A DNA stretch of 64,000 bases from NCBI GenBank assembly GCA_905221605.1, contig CAJNDS010000113.1, positions 1,100,582 through 1,164,581 of the forward strand, written 5' to 3'. A model generated the notes under the pieces. That model did not search any database. It had not been told where the DNA came from and was given only the letters and a program-made list of their open reading frames with translations. This DNA is from Symbiodinium natans (taxonomy: Eukaryota > Sar > Dinophyceae > Suessiales > Symbiodiniaceae). Shown here piece by piece: positions 35,830-47,513 of the stretch; the first letter of the stretch is position 1, and every line of letters starts with the position of its first letter. Made by a program: the position numbers and the translations under genes.

Positions 35830-36265
35830 ATGAGTCCAGCTCGCGAGCAAGCATAAGGCCTGAGTCCAACTCACCCTGTCGCCATCCATTGATGTGAAGC
35901 CACCAAATACATAGGCAGTTCTCTGAGTTAGCATCCCTTTTTACACGGCCCCCTATCTAGTATGGCCCTGGCACCCGTTACGACAAGGACCCAAAAAGGG
36001 GGACCCTAACTTAGACAACTACCCACATGATGTCATGATGCGACCACAGTTGAACCACTGGTTCTTAGCAGGGAATGAGGGAACTCGGGCCCTATGTTAT
36101 ACCCTTTAAGGCTCATTCCCTCATTCCCTACTAAGAACCAGCCACTAGTTGAGAGTTGAGGTCGGTGCATGGACAGAATGCCAACTCCCACGACTCCAGA
36201 GAAGGTTGCCACAGTGCCATCCCAACTGTCCAGCCGACGGTCGCCCCAGGGCTTCCGCTGGTAGC
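35830..36265 (-). CDS. Unknown exons interrupted by elements G2 and J2
   Basis: With G2 and J2 removed together with one duplication copy each, one minus-strand frame stays open from about 36265 to 35860 (GMALWQPSLESWELAFC, then VVQLWSHHDIMYLVASHQWM). A second frame upstream of G2 (DGTVATFSGVVGVGILSM) also looks coding and faintly recalls a channel inner helix, but it closes soon after G2. The two readings compete. A GTGAGT donor follows near 35880. Confidence 0.35.
35913..36024. mobile_element. Element J2 (112 bp), TSD ACAT
   Basis: Ends AGGCAGTTCTCTGAGTTAG and CTAACTTAGACAACTACCC; ACAT at 35909-35912 and 36025-36028. A decayed third copy starts near 41386. Confidence 0.78.
36060..36139. 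mobile_element. Element G2 (80 bp), 7-bp near-TSD
   Basis: Ends GGTTCTTAGCAGGGAATGAG and CATTCCCTACTAAGAACC; flanks AACCACT and AGCCACT. Confidence 0.72.
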
Positions 36266-36696
36266 CTTTGGGTTTAGGGTTCAGGGCTGGGGTTTTAGGG
36301 TTCAGGGTTAGGGTTTTAAGGTTTAGGGTTTAGGGTTTAGGGTTTGGGGTTTGGGGTTTAGGGTTTAGGGTTTAGGGCTTAGGGTTTAGGGGCGAAGCCA
36401 AACCAAGATGCAGGTTTGCTAGCTTGCCTCTCTGTCATTAGGGTGGGATTGGGCCTGCGACTTCGCGAGTTACCAAAGCAGTCTCTCTAAATAGTCTGCA
36501 GGCACCTCGTCTCACAACTCAGTCTTCACTGGTTATGAGGTGGCAGCGATCTGGAGACCGTCTGCAAGTGCTTCAGGCCACTCCAAACAGGAGGGTAAGA
36601 CAGAGGACAACTGGACTGAATGAGACGAAGACGATGTGGGCGAAAGGATGTATGACTTTGGGGTTAGGGTTTAGGGTTTAGGGTTTAGGGTGAGCT

Positions 36697-36990
36697 AAAA
36701 ATCGGAGCCCCCGGCCTTCGAAGGGGTTTGCCGTGATTGCCTTTGGCTCCCGGAGAGCCTTGGTGGCCCAGTACCCATATGATAGTAAAGGTTTACTGTA
36801 GGGTTTAGGGTTGGGTTTAGGGTTTAGGGTTTGCATATAGGGTTGGTTACTTGAATCTTGGAACATAGAACCCAAAAAAAGGGGGCAAAGGGGTAGCACG
36901 GGGCTAGCAAGGAGCTGCTCCAACCAGGAAGATGACAGTGGACAGTGTCAACACAAGTCCAAGCATGGAGGACAGTGGGATTTCGTCAGC
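36697..36990 (-). CDS. Membrane-helix exon pair split by introner E2
   Basis: Exon 36990-36916 (DEIPLSSMLGLVLTLSTVIF, a membrane helix) joins exon 36758-36697 (LREPKAITANPFEGRGLRFL) in frame after removal of E2 and one GAGC copy. The intron on the coding strand begins GC and ends AG. Telomere-like repeats bound the 3' exon and also lie inside E2. Product not recognised. Confidence 0.55.
36759..36911. mobile_element. Element E2 (153 bp), TSD GAGC, intron containing telomere-like repeats
   Basis: Ends CTTGGTGGCCCAGT and GGGGCTAGCAAG; GAGC at 36755-36758 and 36912-36915. Several TTTAGGG-type units lie inside the element (about 36795-36842). Confidence 0.88.
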
Positions 36991-37119
36991 ACGAAAGTTC
37001 CTTGGCTGTCAATTCATGATGATTTCGCGGTGTTTAGGGTTTAGGCTTGCGGCGCAAAAAATCCACCCTTGCTCGCTCAGGTTCACATCTTCGCTTTTCT
37101 GCTCGCGAGTACGTCCACG

Positions 37120-37320
37120 TCACCAGTGCGTCAGTGCGTGAGAATGGCCAGTGCATCCATGCCCATACGATGATTACGTCCATGTCCAGTGCGTGGGAAT
37201 GGCAAAAATATCCATGTCCTGACGATGAGCACCCATGCCCGCACGATGATTATTTACGTCCATGTTACCAGTGCTTGCGAATGGCCAGAGCATCCATGCC
37301 CGCACGATCAGCACGTCCAC
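37120..37320. repeat. About 75-bp degenerate repeat, under three copies
   Basis: ACGTCCATG, CAGTGCGTG, GAATGGC and CATCCATGCCC blocks recur in order. Confidence 0.6.
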
Positions 37321-37602
37321 GAAGCCACACGCTCGTCAGATGGCATTTGGAGTCCACGTGGTTGGCCCTAGAACTATGCTTGCCTTGGAACCGTAATAAA
37401 AAAATAATGTGTTTAATATCCTCTTGGGTTCTATATGAGCAAAATAAAAGTCATTCCCAAGGGGATCTAGAGAAACTGGCCACAATAGCGGGACCCGATT
37501 ATGCTTCCTGGATGTGACAGCTGCATGGGGTTGGTCAAAAGATACGATTTCGCTGCGCCTGCCACACTTTCCGACATTCCCCAAAACCCCGTTCTCTGAC
37601 AT
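37265..37602 (-). CDS. Small unknown protein interrupted by introner B4
   Basis: Begins at an ATG at 37602 (MSENGVLGNVGKCGRRSE) and continues to 37475; removal of B4 plus one AGAA copy joins LLWPVS to RANHVDSK in frame, and the frame runs on through SVWLRGRADRAGMDALAI to a TAA at 37265-37267. The total is about 79 codons. The exact intron would start TT on the coding strand. The 3' exon overlaps a degenerate repeat of about 75 bp (37120-37320), so part of this frame could be repeat-derived. Confidence 0.42.
37374..37470. mobile_element. Element B4 (97 bp), TSD AGAA
   Basis: Starts CTATGCTTGCC and ends GGGGATCTAG; AGAA at 37370-37373 and 37471-37474. Core AATATCCTCTTGG as in B3. Confidence 0.88.
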
Positions 37603-38159
37603 GTGTTGTTTTGGGGAGTGATTTGTCTTTTTAATTACGCCGCATGCCAGGTTTTAGGGCTTGGGGAAGTTTAGGGTTTAGTACCATACACACAAAGACA
37701 TCAACTTTCGCGCCCGAAGATCTCTGGCAAGATCGTTTGAGGATGTGGATGCCTGATCCGGACCACATAGTTGCTAGGAGACGTGTGGGCTGGACCTTCT
37801 AACCTCGGAGCGCAAGTCGTCTGAGTTGCAGCTCCGAACGGCCCTCATGATCCTCCATGCCATGCCGTGTGCCCACACTTAAGGTCGACACCGCCATTGG
37901 TCAGCTAGGGTCGGCGCAGGCACCTAAGCCAAAGCGCACTGAGTGCAAGGCAGTCGCCAAAACAAACTTGGGATTTTTGAAGTCCGCCGTCCTGAGCAGA
38001 TGGCCTCCTCCCCCACCTTTTGGGTCTGCATCAGTGAGTGGCGCTTGGTCTGCATCAAGCTGTGGCTGGTCATGGCTCCACATTGGTGTGTCGAGCAGCT
38101 GCTGGCACTGCCGACTGCCTTAGGGTTTAGGGTTCAGGGAGGAGAAGCAACTCCTTATC

Positions 38160-38490
38160 CTTCTAATGCCGCTCAGTACTCAGTACTCATTACTCATTAC
38201 GAGCGGGCGCGCAAATCTGAGAAAGCTCGCGCAATCCAGCGAATGCGCGGAGGGACCTCTGAATTACTCATTACTCATGACTCATTACTCATTACTCATT
38301 ACCCACTACTCATGACTCATGACTCATGACTCATGACTCATTACTCATTCTGCATTACGCATTACTCAGTACTCATTACTTATTACGCATTAATCATTCC
38401 TGATTACTCATTGCTCATTACTCAGTACCCATTACTCATTACGCATTAATCACTACTCATTACTCATTACTCACTACTCTGTATGCCCTA
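38160..38490. repeat. 7-bp ATTACTC array
   Basis: CATTACT/CATGACT units repeated with variants (GCATTAC, AGTACTC). The unit length equals the telomere-type repeat but the sequence is unrelated. Confidence 0.85.
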
Positions 38491-39419
38491 CAACGTTACG
38501 TACACAAATTGAAGCGCCCAATCGGTGGCCAGGGGGCCAGCTTGGCAGGCAGCGCCGCCAAGATGATGCAAGCTGGCAACATCATTGCAATGGCCCGTCC
38601 ACGCTGGCCATGAAGGTTTGCTAAGGGAAGGTGTAAGGTGAGCCAGAAGCTTCCAGGCAAGACAAGAAAGATCACAGATCCGAGCCCATGCAACATTTGC
38701 CTGTTACATGTATGTCAGTATACTGTATTAAGGTAAACACATCTACAACTAAGTTCTATATAAAACGAGACATCTGACACAACAAGCACACACCAACTGC
38801 AGCATCGACTTTGAGGCTCAAGCTTCTCCAAGCGCTTCAGAAGCCCGGCTCAAGACTCTGGCCGTTGTGGGCAAGCCTGTCAGAAAGTGCTTCTAGGGCT
38901 TACCCTAAGGCTCCAATGTAGTTCCTTTTTGGGTTCGTTATAGGGGATTCTAGTATACGACTCCAATAAGGTACTACAGAGGAGCCTTTAAAGTAGGGCT
39001 GCGGGTTTGTTGATTAGAAATGGGTTGACAGTCAGTGTTGACGATTCTTGATTAGGGCCTCGGCTCTCGCACTCGCATGGTTTTTTTTGCCACCCGGTTT
39101 AGGGCTCCAGGTTTAGGGTTACTATAGGGTTTGTAGGCCACCCTGCCTGACTGAGTCGCGCGCTGCATGGTCTGACACAAACGGCCTTTCTTTGCCACCC
39201 GCCAAGCACATGGTTTCGGGCTGGATTGCCGCCTAGCACTGCTCCACGGGGTCTCTGCTGAACAGGTTTGCCACCCGCAGGAGGCGGGGGCGAATCCACG
39301 TGGCAGGGATTACTATGGCAACATGGCCGCATGAAGCAAGCAGCGGCCCCCAAAACAAGATGCAGGTGCAGCGCTGGGTCTGCAATAGGCCTCGCAATCT
39401 GACGCGTCAAGGACGATCA

Positions 39420-39970
39420 ATTCTCTACATCTCTGATTCTCAAAAACTTCTCTACAGATTCTCTTTTTCGAATATAAATACAAGAAACAAAAACAAAAAA
39501 CGAGGAGGGTAGAATTTAGTCTAAGTCTGTACTTCTCTACTTCTTTTCTTTTCTGCTTTTCGAATAATCAACACAAGAAACAACAAAACAGGAAACGAGA
39601 TTAGTTCTCTACACTTCGGATTTTCGAAAAAATGAACACAAGAAACACAAATGAGAAACGAGAGGAACACGAGGGTTAGGGTTCAAATCAGGTTACAACC
39701 TGGGTCTACATTGCTTGGAGACATGCTCACTGTGCTGCTGATGCGGTAAAGGTAAAAAAAAAAAAAAAAACAACAGGTTACAACCTGGGTCCGAATCCAG
39801 GCGGGGGGGGAGGGCCAACCCCAACCCAGATTAAGGTTGGAGCTAACCCCAACTCTAACCTTAGGTTGAAGTTAACCACAGTTCGAGTTAACTCCAACTT
39901 CTATCTTCGAGTTTGGTTGAACTCAATTCTAACCTGGGTTGAAGCTCAACCAGTTGCAAGGGTGTAAACA
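39420..39970. repeat. Degenerate short repeats
   Basis: TTCTCTAC...CGAATA...AAGAAAC blocks recur three times (39420-39665), followed by GTTGGAGTTAACTCCAAC-like mini-palindromes (39830-39960). Confidence 0.6.
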
Positions 39971-40200
39971 GTTGTAACAAAGTTCGATCCGATGGACAAA
40001 TCGTAGATGCGGGGGCCACTCCAGCAGTTAGCAACTAGTTTTAAGTTTAAATTTAAACTAATAGTGAAAATTTATACTTTAGACTTAATTATAGTTCTAG
40101 TTCATTTTTTGTCTTAACTGATTCTTAATGCATCGGAAGAGCCCCCACATATCACAGCGAGAGAACAAAGACGGAAGGAATCGCTAGCGAGCACCAAAAG

Positions 40201-40222
40201 CTTGAGCCAAAATGGCTACGGA
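40201..40222 (-). other. Exact dinoflagellate spliced-leader copy (relic)
   Basis: Read on the minus strand, the 22 bases are identical to the dinoflagellate trans-spliced leader DCCGTAGCCATTTTGGCTCAAG with D = T. It is not followed by a GT donor (the next bases are CTTTTGG), so this is not a spliced-leader RNA gene. Known biology offers an explanation: trans-spliced mRNAs are reverse-transcribed back into the genome and keep the leader. The sequence just downstream on that strand (40200-39970) shows no convincing open frame. Confidence 0.93.
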
Positions 40223-40371
40223 GAAATGCTTTGGACAGAAAGAGGGGAGTGTCCTTCGGAAGTGCGGGACGTAGCGTTGGCCCATGTTGGCCCTGCCAGG
40301 AAAAGGATAAAGAAAAAGAAAAAGATAAAGATGAACATCAAAGATAAAGGATAAAGATAAAAGATAAAAGA

Positions 40372-40375
<4 letters not shown>

Positions 40376-40421
<46 letters not shown>

Positions 40422-40490
40422 AGGGGGAGGGGGAGGGGGAGGGGGAGGGGGAGAGGGAGAGGGAGAGGGAGAGAGAGGGGGAGAGCGACC
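40376..40490. repeat. (GA)n and GGGGGA purine tract
   Basis: A purine-only tract of over 110 bases lying 5' of the spliced-leader relic on the minus strand. Confidence 0.9.
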
Positions 40491-41731
40491 AAGAGGGCCC
40501 TCCCGATCCTCGATCAATTCGTCGGGTTGGACCCCCCAATACGTGCGTGACAAAATCGGTTCCGTGGCACGAGTAGTTTAGGCAAATTGGAGAGTCCTGG
40601 GTTTCCTCCACTTCAAATAACAAATAAACGTTTTGTCAATCCCTGCCGCCTAGGTGGAAGCAGTTGGCGCAGCTGGTCTTGCCCGTGCTCACTCGCAGCG
40701 TCTTTCCTTGTTGAATGGCTCCGCTCGGTGGGGATTCGCGTTTCGGTGCGGCCTTGGGGGGTTTAGGGTTGACATTTTAGGGTGGTCTCCGGTTGGAAAA
40801 CCTGCGGGCGACGGTGCGGAGGAGGAAACACTTTGGAACCCACTGTGTCGGTGGACATGCCGGTTGCGTTGGCGTGCGTAGTTCCGGGGCGTCGGCATCG
40901 TGATGCACTTCTGGCTCTGCAGTGCCAGGTACCTCCTCGGCATCTTCGCAGTACTAGACATCCTGACCATTGTCAGCCGCTTCGCCCGAAATCAGGCGCG
41001 CAATGGCATGAAGTGCCCGATCGTGCAGCCGATGATAGCCACGTCTAGCGGTTCTGTCCACAAAAAACAAGTCCAAAATAATAGTTTTTGTGCTTAGGGT
41101 TTAGGGGTGGGTATGGCACAGCCATCCATACATCAGGTGCTTCTTGCGGGACCGGCCACGACTTATGCTTGCACTGCTGTGGCATTAATGGTGTGCAGCG
41201 CTGGGCCTGGCGTTAAGATGAAATCCCCGCAGAAGGAAACGACCTCAGCGGTTCTCACAAATCCAACCAGCGACGTCCACCAATGCGTCAATTTTGGTTG
41301 ATGTCAATGGCCTAATTCCAGCTAACATCCAATGCTCCTTTGCCCCGTCCAGCAAGAATATGGGAGCCACTTCATTTAGGAAACTCGTTCTCTAAATTAG
41401 GGTCCATTTTTCGGGGTCCTGTTCAAAAGGCGCCGTACTTCATTGTGGACCCAACATGGGAACCGTAGAGAAATACTCAAAATAAACAGTCCTTATACAC
41501 CGCGGTACTGCAGGTTACAAGACTATTCTTCTCAAGGCGTCGAACCCTCCCGCCCGGCCACTTAAGGTTTGAGCATGTTAACCCTCTTATGGCTTTACAG
41601 GGTTTGGGGTAGCCCACTGCACAGTACTGCACAGTACTTTGCAAGACTGCAGGTAATTGCACAGACAACAGTGCACATCATGTGCAGTACTTGTATGAGG
41701 CCCAGGCGCATGTGCCAAGGTGCATGCAGCA

Positions 41732-44700
41732 TCATGCGACAACGCGGAGCTGCTTTTGAAGCCGCTCATGCTCCGAAATCACTGAATGTGCCAGACGTTT
41801 TGGAGCCACGAGCGCATTTACGCAGCAAAACTTCGACTTTGTCTTCCGCCTTCTCTCTTGCGACTGTGTCTTCAAAGCCCAAAATGCCATGCGACAATTC
41901 GGAGCTGCTTTTGAAGCCGCTCATGCTCCGAATTCGCTGGACAACCGTGATCCGAGATCCAGCGGTGTAGCTGCTCGAGAGACGGTTTGGAGCCACGAGA
42001 GCAGCTGTGCAGCAACACTTGGATTTGTCTTCCGCCTGCTTCTCTTGCGACTGTGTCTTCAGCCCCGAATGCATGCGACAATTCGGAGCTGCTTTTGAAG
42101 CCGCTCATGCTCCGAATTCACTGGACAACCGTGATCCGAGATCCAGCGGTGTAGCTGCTTGAGAGACGGTTTGGAGCCACGAGCGCATCTTTGCAGCAAC
42201 ACTTGGATTTGTCTTCCGCCTGCTTCTCTTGCGACTGTGTCTTCAGCCCCGAATGCATGCGACAATCCGGAGCTGCTTTTGAAGCCGCTCATGCTCCGAA
42301 TTCGCTGGACAACCGTGATCCGAGATCCAGCGGTGTAGCTGCTTGAGAGACGGTTTGGAGCCACGAGCGCATCTGTGCAGCAACACTTGGATTTGTCTTC
42401 CGTCTGCTTCTCTTGCGACTGTGTCTTCAGCCCCGAATGCATGCGACAATTCGGAGCTGCTTTTGAAGCCGCTCATGCTCCGAATTCGCTGGACAACCGT
42501 GATCCGAGATCCAGCGGTGTAGCTGCTTGAGAGACGGTTTGGAGCCACGAGAGCAGCTGTGCAGCAACACTTGGATTTGTCTTCCGCCTGCTTCTCTTGC
42601 GACTGTGTCTTCAGCCCCGAATGCATGCGACAACCCGAAGCTGCTTTTGAAGCCGCTCATGCTCCGAATTCACTGGACAACCGTGATCCGAGATCCAGCG
42701 TTGTAGCTGCTTGAGAGACGGTTTGGAGCCACGAGCGCATCTGTGCAGCAACACTTGGATTTGTCTTCCGCCTGCTTCTCTTGCGACTGTGTCTTCAGCC
42801 CCGAATGCATGCGACAATTCGGAGCTGCTTTTGAAGCCGCTCATGCTCCGAATTCGCTGGACAACCGTGATCCGAGATCCAGCGGTGTAGCTGCTTGAGA
42901 GACGGTTTGGAGCCACGAGCGCATCTGTGCAGCAACACTTGGATTTGTCTTCCGTCTGCTTCTCTTGCGACTGTGTCTTCAGCCCCGAATGCATGCGACA
43001 ATTCGGAGCTGCTTTTGAAGCCGCTCATGCTCCGAATTCGCTGGACAACCGTGATCCGAGATCCAGCGGTGTAGCTGCTTGAGAGACGGTTTGGAGCCAC
43101 GAGCGCATCTGTGCAGCAACACTTGGATTTGTCTTCCGCCTGCTTCTCTTGCGACTGTGTCTTCAGCCCCGAATGCATGCGACAATTCGGAGCTGCTTTT
43201 GAAGCCGCTCATGCTCCGAATTCGCTGGACAACCGTGATCCGAGATCCAGCGGTGTAGCTGCTTGAGAGACGGTTTGGAGCCACGAGCGCATCTGTGCAG
43301 CAACACTTGGATTTGTCTTCCGCCTGCTTCTCTTGCGACTGTGTCTTCAGCCCCGAATGCATGCGACAATTCGGAGCTGCTTTTGAAGCCGCTAATGCTC
43401 CGAATTCGCTGGACAACCGTGATCCGAGATCCAGCGGTGTAGCTGCTTGAGAGACGGTTTGGAGCCACGAGCGCATCTGTGCAGCAACACTTGGATTTGT
43501 CTTCCGCCTGCTTCTTTTGCGACTGTGTCTTCAGCCCCGAATGCATGCGACAATTCGGAGCTGCTTTTGAAGCCGCTCATGCTCCGAATTCACTGGACAA
43601 CCGTGATCCGAGATCCAGCGGTGTAGCTGCTTGAGAGACGGTTTGGAGCCACGAGCGCATCTGTGCAGCAACACTTGGATTTGTCTTCCGCCTGCTTCTC
43701 TTGCGACTGTGTCTTCAGCCCCGAATGCATGCGACAATTCGGAGCTGCTTTTGAAGCCGCGCATGCTCCGAATTTGCTGGACAACCGTGATCCGAGATCC
43801 AGCGGTGTAGCTGCTTGAGAGACGGTTTGGAGCCACGAGCGCATCTGCGCAGCACCACTTGGATTTGTGTTCCGCCTGCTTCTCTTGCGACTGTGTCTTC
43901 AGCCCCGAATGCATGCGACAACCCGGAGCTGCTTTTGAAGCCGCCCATGCTCCGAATTCACTGGACAACCGTGATCCGAGATCCAGCGGTGTAGCTGCTT
44001 GAGAGACGGTTTGGAGCCACGAGCGCATCTGTGTAGCACACTTGGATTTGTCTTCCGCCTGCTTCTCTTGCGACTGTGTCTTCAGCCCCGAATGCATGCG
44101 ACAATCCGAAGCTGCTTTTGAAGCCGCTCATGCTCCGAATTCACTGGACAACCGTGATCCGAGATCCAGCGGTGTAGCTGCTTGAGAGACGTTTTGGAGC
44201 CACGAGCGCATCTGTGCAGCACACTTGGATTTGTCTTCCGCCTGCTTCTCTTGCGACTATGTCTTCAGCCCCGAATGCATGCGACAATTCGGAGCTGCTT
44301 TTGAAGCCGCTCATGCTCCGAATTCGCTGGACAACCGTGATCCGAGATCCAGCGGTGTAGCTGCTTGAGAGACGGTTTGGAGCCACGAGCGCATCTGTGC
44401 AGCACACTTGGATTTGTCTTCCGCCTGCTTCTCTTGCGACTGTGTCTTCAGCCCCGAATGCAAGCGACAATCCGGAGCTGCTTTTGAAGCCGCCCATGCT
44501 CCGAATTCACTGGACAACCGTGATCCGAGATCCAGCGGTGTAGCTGCTTGAGAGACGGTTTGGAGCCACGAGCGCATCTGTGTAGCACACTTGGATTTGT
44601 CTTCCGCCTGCTTCTCTTGCGACTGTGTCTTCAGCCCCGAATGCATGCGACAATCCGGAGCTGCTTTTGAAGCCGCTCATGCTCCGAATTCACACTGGAC

Positions 44701-46078
44701 AACCGTGATACGAGATCCAGCGGTGTAGCTGCTTGAGAGACGGTTTGGAGCCACGAGCGCATCTGTGCAGCACACTTGGATTTGTCTTCCGCCTGCTTCT
44801 CTTGCGACTGCGTCTTCAGCCCCGAATGCATGCGACAATTCGGAGCTGCTTTTGAAGCCGCTCATGCTCCGAATTCGCTGGACAACCGTGATACGAGATC
44901 CAGCGGCGTAGCATCTGTGCAGCACACTTGGATTTGTCTTCCGCCTGCTTCTCTTGCGACTGTGTCTTCAGCCCCGAATGCATGCGACAATTCGGAGCTG
45001 CTTTTGAAGCCGCTCATGCTCCGAATTCGCTGGACAACCGTGATCCGAGATCCAGCGGTGTAGCTGCTTGAGAGACGGTTTGGAGCCACGAGCGCATCTG
45101 TGCAGCACACTTGGATTTGTCTTCCGCCTGCTTCTCTTGCGACTGTGTCTTCAGCCCCGAATGCATGCGACAATCCGGAGCTGCTTTTGAAGCCGCTCAT
45201 GCTCCGAATTCACTGGACAACCGTGATCCGAGATCCAGCGGTGTAGCTGCTTGAGAGACGGTTTGGAGCCACGAGCGCATCTGTGCAGCACACTTGGATT
45301 TGTCTTCCGCCTGCTTCTCTTGCGACTGTGTCTTCAGCCCCGAATGCATGCGACAAACCCGGAGCTGCTTTTGAAGCCGCTCATGCTCCGAATTCACTGG
45401 ACATTTGGAGCCACGAGCGCATCTGCGCAGCAACACTTGGATTTGTCTTCCGCCTGCTTCTCTTGCGACTGTGTCTTCAGCCCCGACTGAATGCGACAAC
45501 CCGGAGCTGCTTTTGCAGCCGCTCATGCTCCGAATTCACTGGACAACCGTGATCCGAGATCCAGCGGTGTAGCTGCTTGAGAGACGGTTTGGAGCCACGA
45601 GCGCATCTGTGTAGCACACTTGGATTTGTCTTCCGCCTGCTTCTCTTGCGACTGTGTCTTCAGCCCCGAATGCATGCGACAACCCGGAGCTGCTTTTGAA
45701 GCCGCTCATGCTCCGAATTCACTGGACAACCGTGATCCGAGATCCAGCGGTGTAGCTGCTTGAGAGACGGTTTGGAGCCACGAGCGCATCTATGCAGCAC
45801 ACTTGGATTTGTCTTCCGCCTGCTTCTCTTGCGACTGTGTCTTCAGCCCCGAATGCATGCGACAACCCGGAGCTGCTTTTGAAGCCGCTCATGCTCCGAA
45901 TTCACTGGACAACCGTGATCCGAGATCCAGCGGTGTAGCTGCTTGAGAGACGGTTTGGAGCCACGAGCGCATCTGTGCAGCACACTTGGATTTGTCTTCC
46001 GCCTGCTTCTCTTGCGACTGTGTCTTCAGCCCGAATGCATAATGCGACAATCCGGAGCTGCTTTTGAAGCTGCTTTTG
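41732..46078. repeat. 183/184-bp satellite, about 25 units
   Basis: Unit landmarks recur regularly: GAGCTGCTTTTGAAGCCGC, ACAACCGTGATCCGAGATCC and TTGTCTTCCGCCTGCTTCTC. Spacing is 184 bp up to about 43.9 kb, then mostly 183 bp because CAGCAACACTTGG becomes CAGCACACTTGG. Shortened units occur at about 44905 and 45402. The first unit or two (41732-41890) are the most divergent. Long open frames here are repeat by-products: 184 is not a multiple of three, so the frame rotates each unit. Confidence 0.95.
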
Positions 46079-46249
46079 TAAACCCCCAAACCCTAAACCC
46101 GAACCCCTTGATGCTTTCACTTGATGCCAAAGAAAAACAGAGGGCCTCATGAGGCATCTGCAGCTGCATGTCATTCTGGGTGTCCTCCATCTACCCTAAA
46201 CCCTAAACCCTAAACCCTAAACCCTAAACCTTGAGAACTGAGAAACGCT

Positions 46250-47513
46250 GAGAAGCTGACCCAGGAGATGGTGATGAGGCGCAGCGCCAGCCGGCCGAAC
46301 GCATCAAAGACATCCGGGCTGCCAAGGTATGCTGACCAGGCCTTGGGATGAGGAGGATTTGGGGTTGGGTCTAAGGGCACCCCGCAATTTGTTGAAAGGC
46401 CCATATCATTCTCTTTATACTTCCTAGTCATCAAGTACTTACATCAAGCGGTTCTGAGCAAAAAACAAAAGCCCTCTCATTGCCTCGAATGCCGCGTTCG
46501 GAAGACAAGTGTTGGCGTGCCCGGTGGGGCAATACGGAGCTGTGCGAAATCGCACTGCTCCTTCTGTGACGGAGGATGTCTAGGAGTCTCGGGTGAAACT
46601 TCTGAAGTCACCAGGGTGATAGTTGAAGTAGAGTCACGAGGGTGGTTGTTGAAGTAGTTCCCTTCCTCTCCACTCTCAAACTTCCTCTCTCCCAAACCTC
46701 CCCTAGTAGCTACAGTACCTTTTTCTTAAAGACTAGGCCCAAAACCCTCAAGCCCTGCACACAATTATAGGGTTTTAAGGGTTTAGGGTTTAGGTTGGAT
46801 GCCAACCCTTCGAGTCTTCAACTGTGTCTAGGCTTGAGAGTTTTTTGAGGCCCGCGCCACCGCCAGGCCAATGATGAAGGCGCAGTGGAACACCACATCC
46901 TCCCAGATCTTCCAAAACCCCTTAACTAAGGAATATACACTATAATTTATACTAAGGATCCTTATTATGAATTAGAGTATATAGTATATACCTTAATTAA
47001 GGGGTTTTGGAAGGTCTGGGCTCACGCCAAGGAATGGTGGAAGGAGCCCTCTGCACTCAGGATCTGACAAGGGTCAATGCCAGTCAAAAGCCGCTGGACG
47101 AAGGTAGGTTTGGGGGCCCCTACAAAAATTAACTGTTTGTGGCTTTATAAGGATTATGTAAGAATTGGGGGGGGGGGGGGGTACTAAAAAAATAAGTATG
47201 TAATCATCAACCCCTGTGGAACCGTGTCCTGCCACTTCTCTGGTGGGAAGGAGTTCCGGCCAACACCAGCCAACCTCCAGACATTGCCAGCCATCACGGA
47301 CACAACTGCAAGCACTTGTTGTAACAATTTCACCCTCAACCCCTCAACCCCTCAACCCCTCAACCCCTCAACCCCTCAACCCCTCAAGCCCTCAAGCCCT
47401 CAACCCCTAACCCAGCAAGGATGTCTCACTTGACGGTTGCAGCAGGTGAACAGACCTGGCCCAAGCAACGAGGAGCGGATCGATGTCGATGCCATCTGCC
47501 TCAGAGCTCGCTT
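46250..47513 (-). CDS. Unknown multi-exon membrane protein
   Basis: Minus-strand exons: 47513-47430 (DGIDIDPLLVAWARSVHLL, ending at a GTGAGA donor); 47305 to about 47214 (acceptor TTGCAG, then VSVMAGNVWRLAGVGRNSF), whose junction with the first is phase-consistent; about 47105-47025 (FVQRLLTGIDPCQILSAEG); about 46910-46850 (IWEDVVFHCAFIIGLAVARA, a helix); about 46352-46255 (GSPDVFDAFGRLALRLITIS, a helix). Introns hold (CTCAACCC)n, a poly-G element and the O hairpin. A TGA lies just before the O junction in the simplest reading, so one splice is unsolved or the copy is broken. The family is unknown. Confidence 0.5.
46910..47012. mobile_element. Hairpin element O1, near-TSD GATC/GGTC
   Basis: TTCCAAAACCCCTTAACTAAGG mirrored by CCTTAATTAAGGGGTTTTGG; pairing extends into the flanks to about 46902 and 47020. 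Confidence 0.68.
47330..47405. repeat. CTCAACCC 8-mer array
   Basis: About nine units lying in an intron of the 46.25-47.5 kb gene; (GGGTCTA)n follows at 47528-47582. Confidence 0.88.

Noticed and set aside
38160-38490. A CRISPR-like array
   Set aside because: The repeats are 7-bp tandem units without spacers, in a eukaryotic context.
40201-40222. A spliced-leader RNA gene
   Set aside because: The leader is followed by CTTTTGG rather than a GT donor, so it cannot donate as an SL RNA exon.
41766-46174. Many 60-190-codon frames (MSGFKSSSELSHAFGAED-type) as a repeat protein family
   Set aside because: They come from the 183/184-bp satellite, occur in shifting frames, and have no unit-length logic for a protein.
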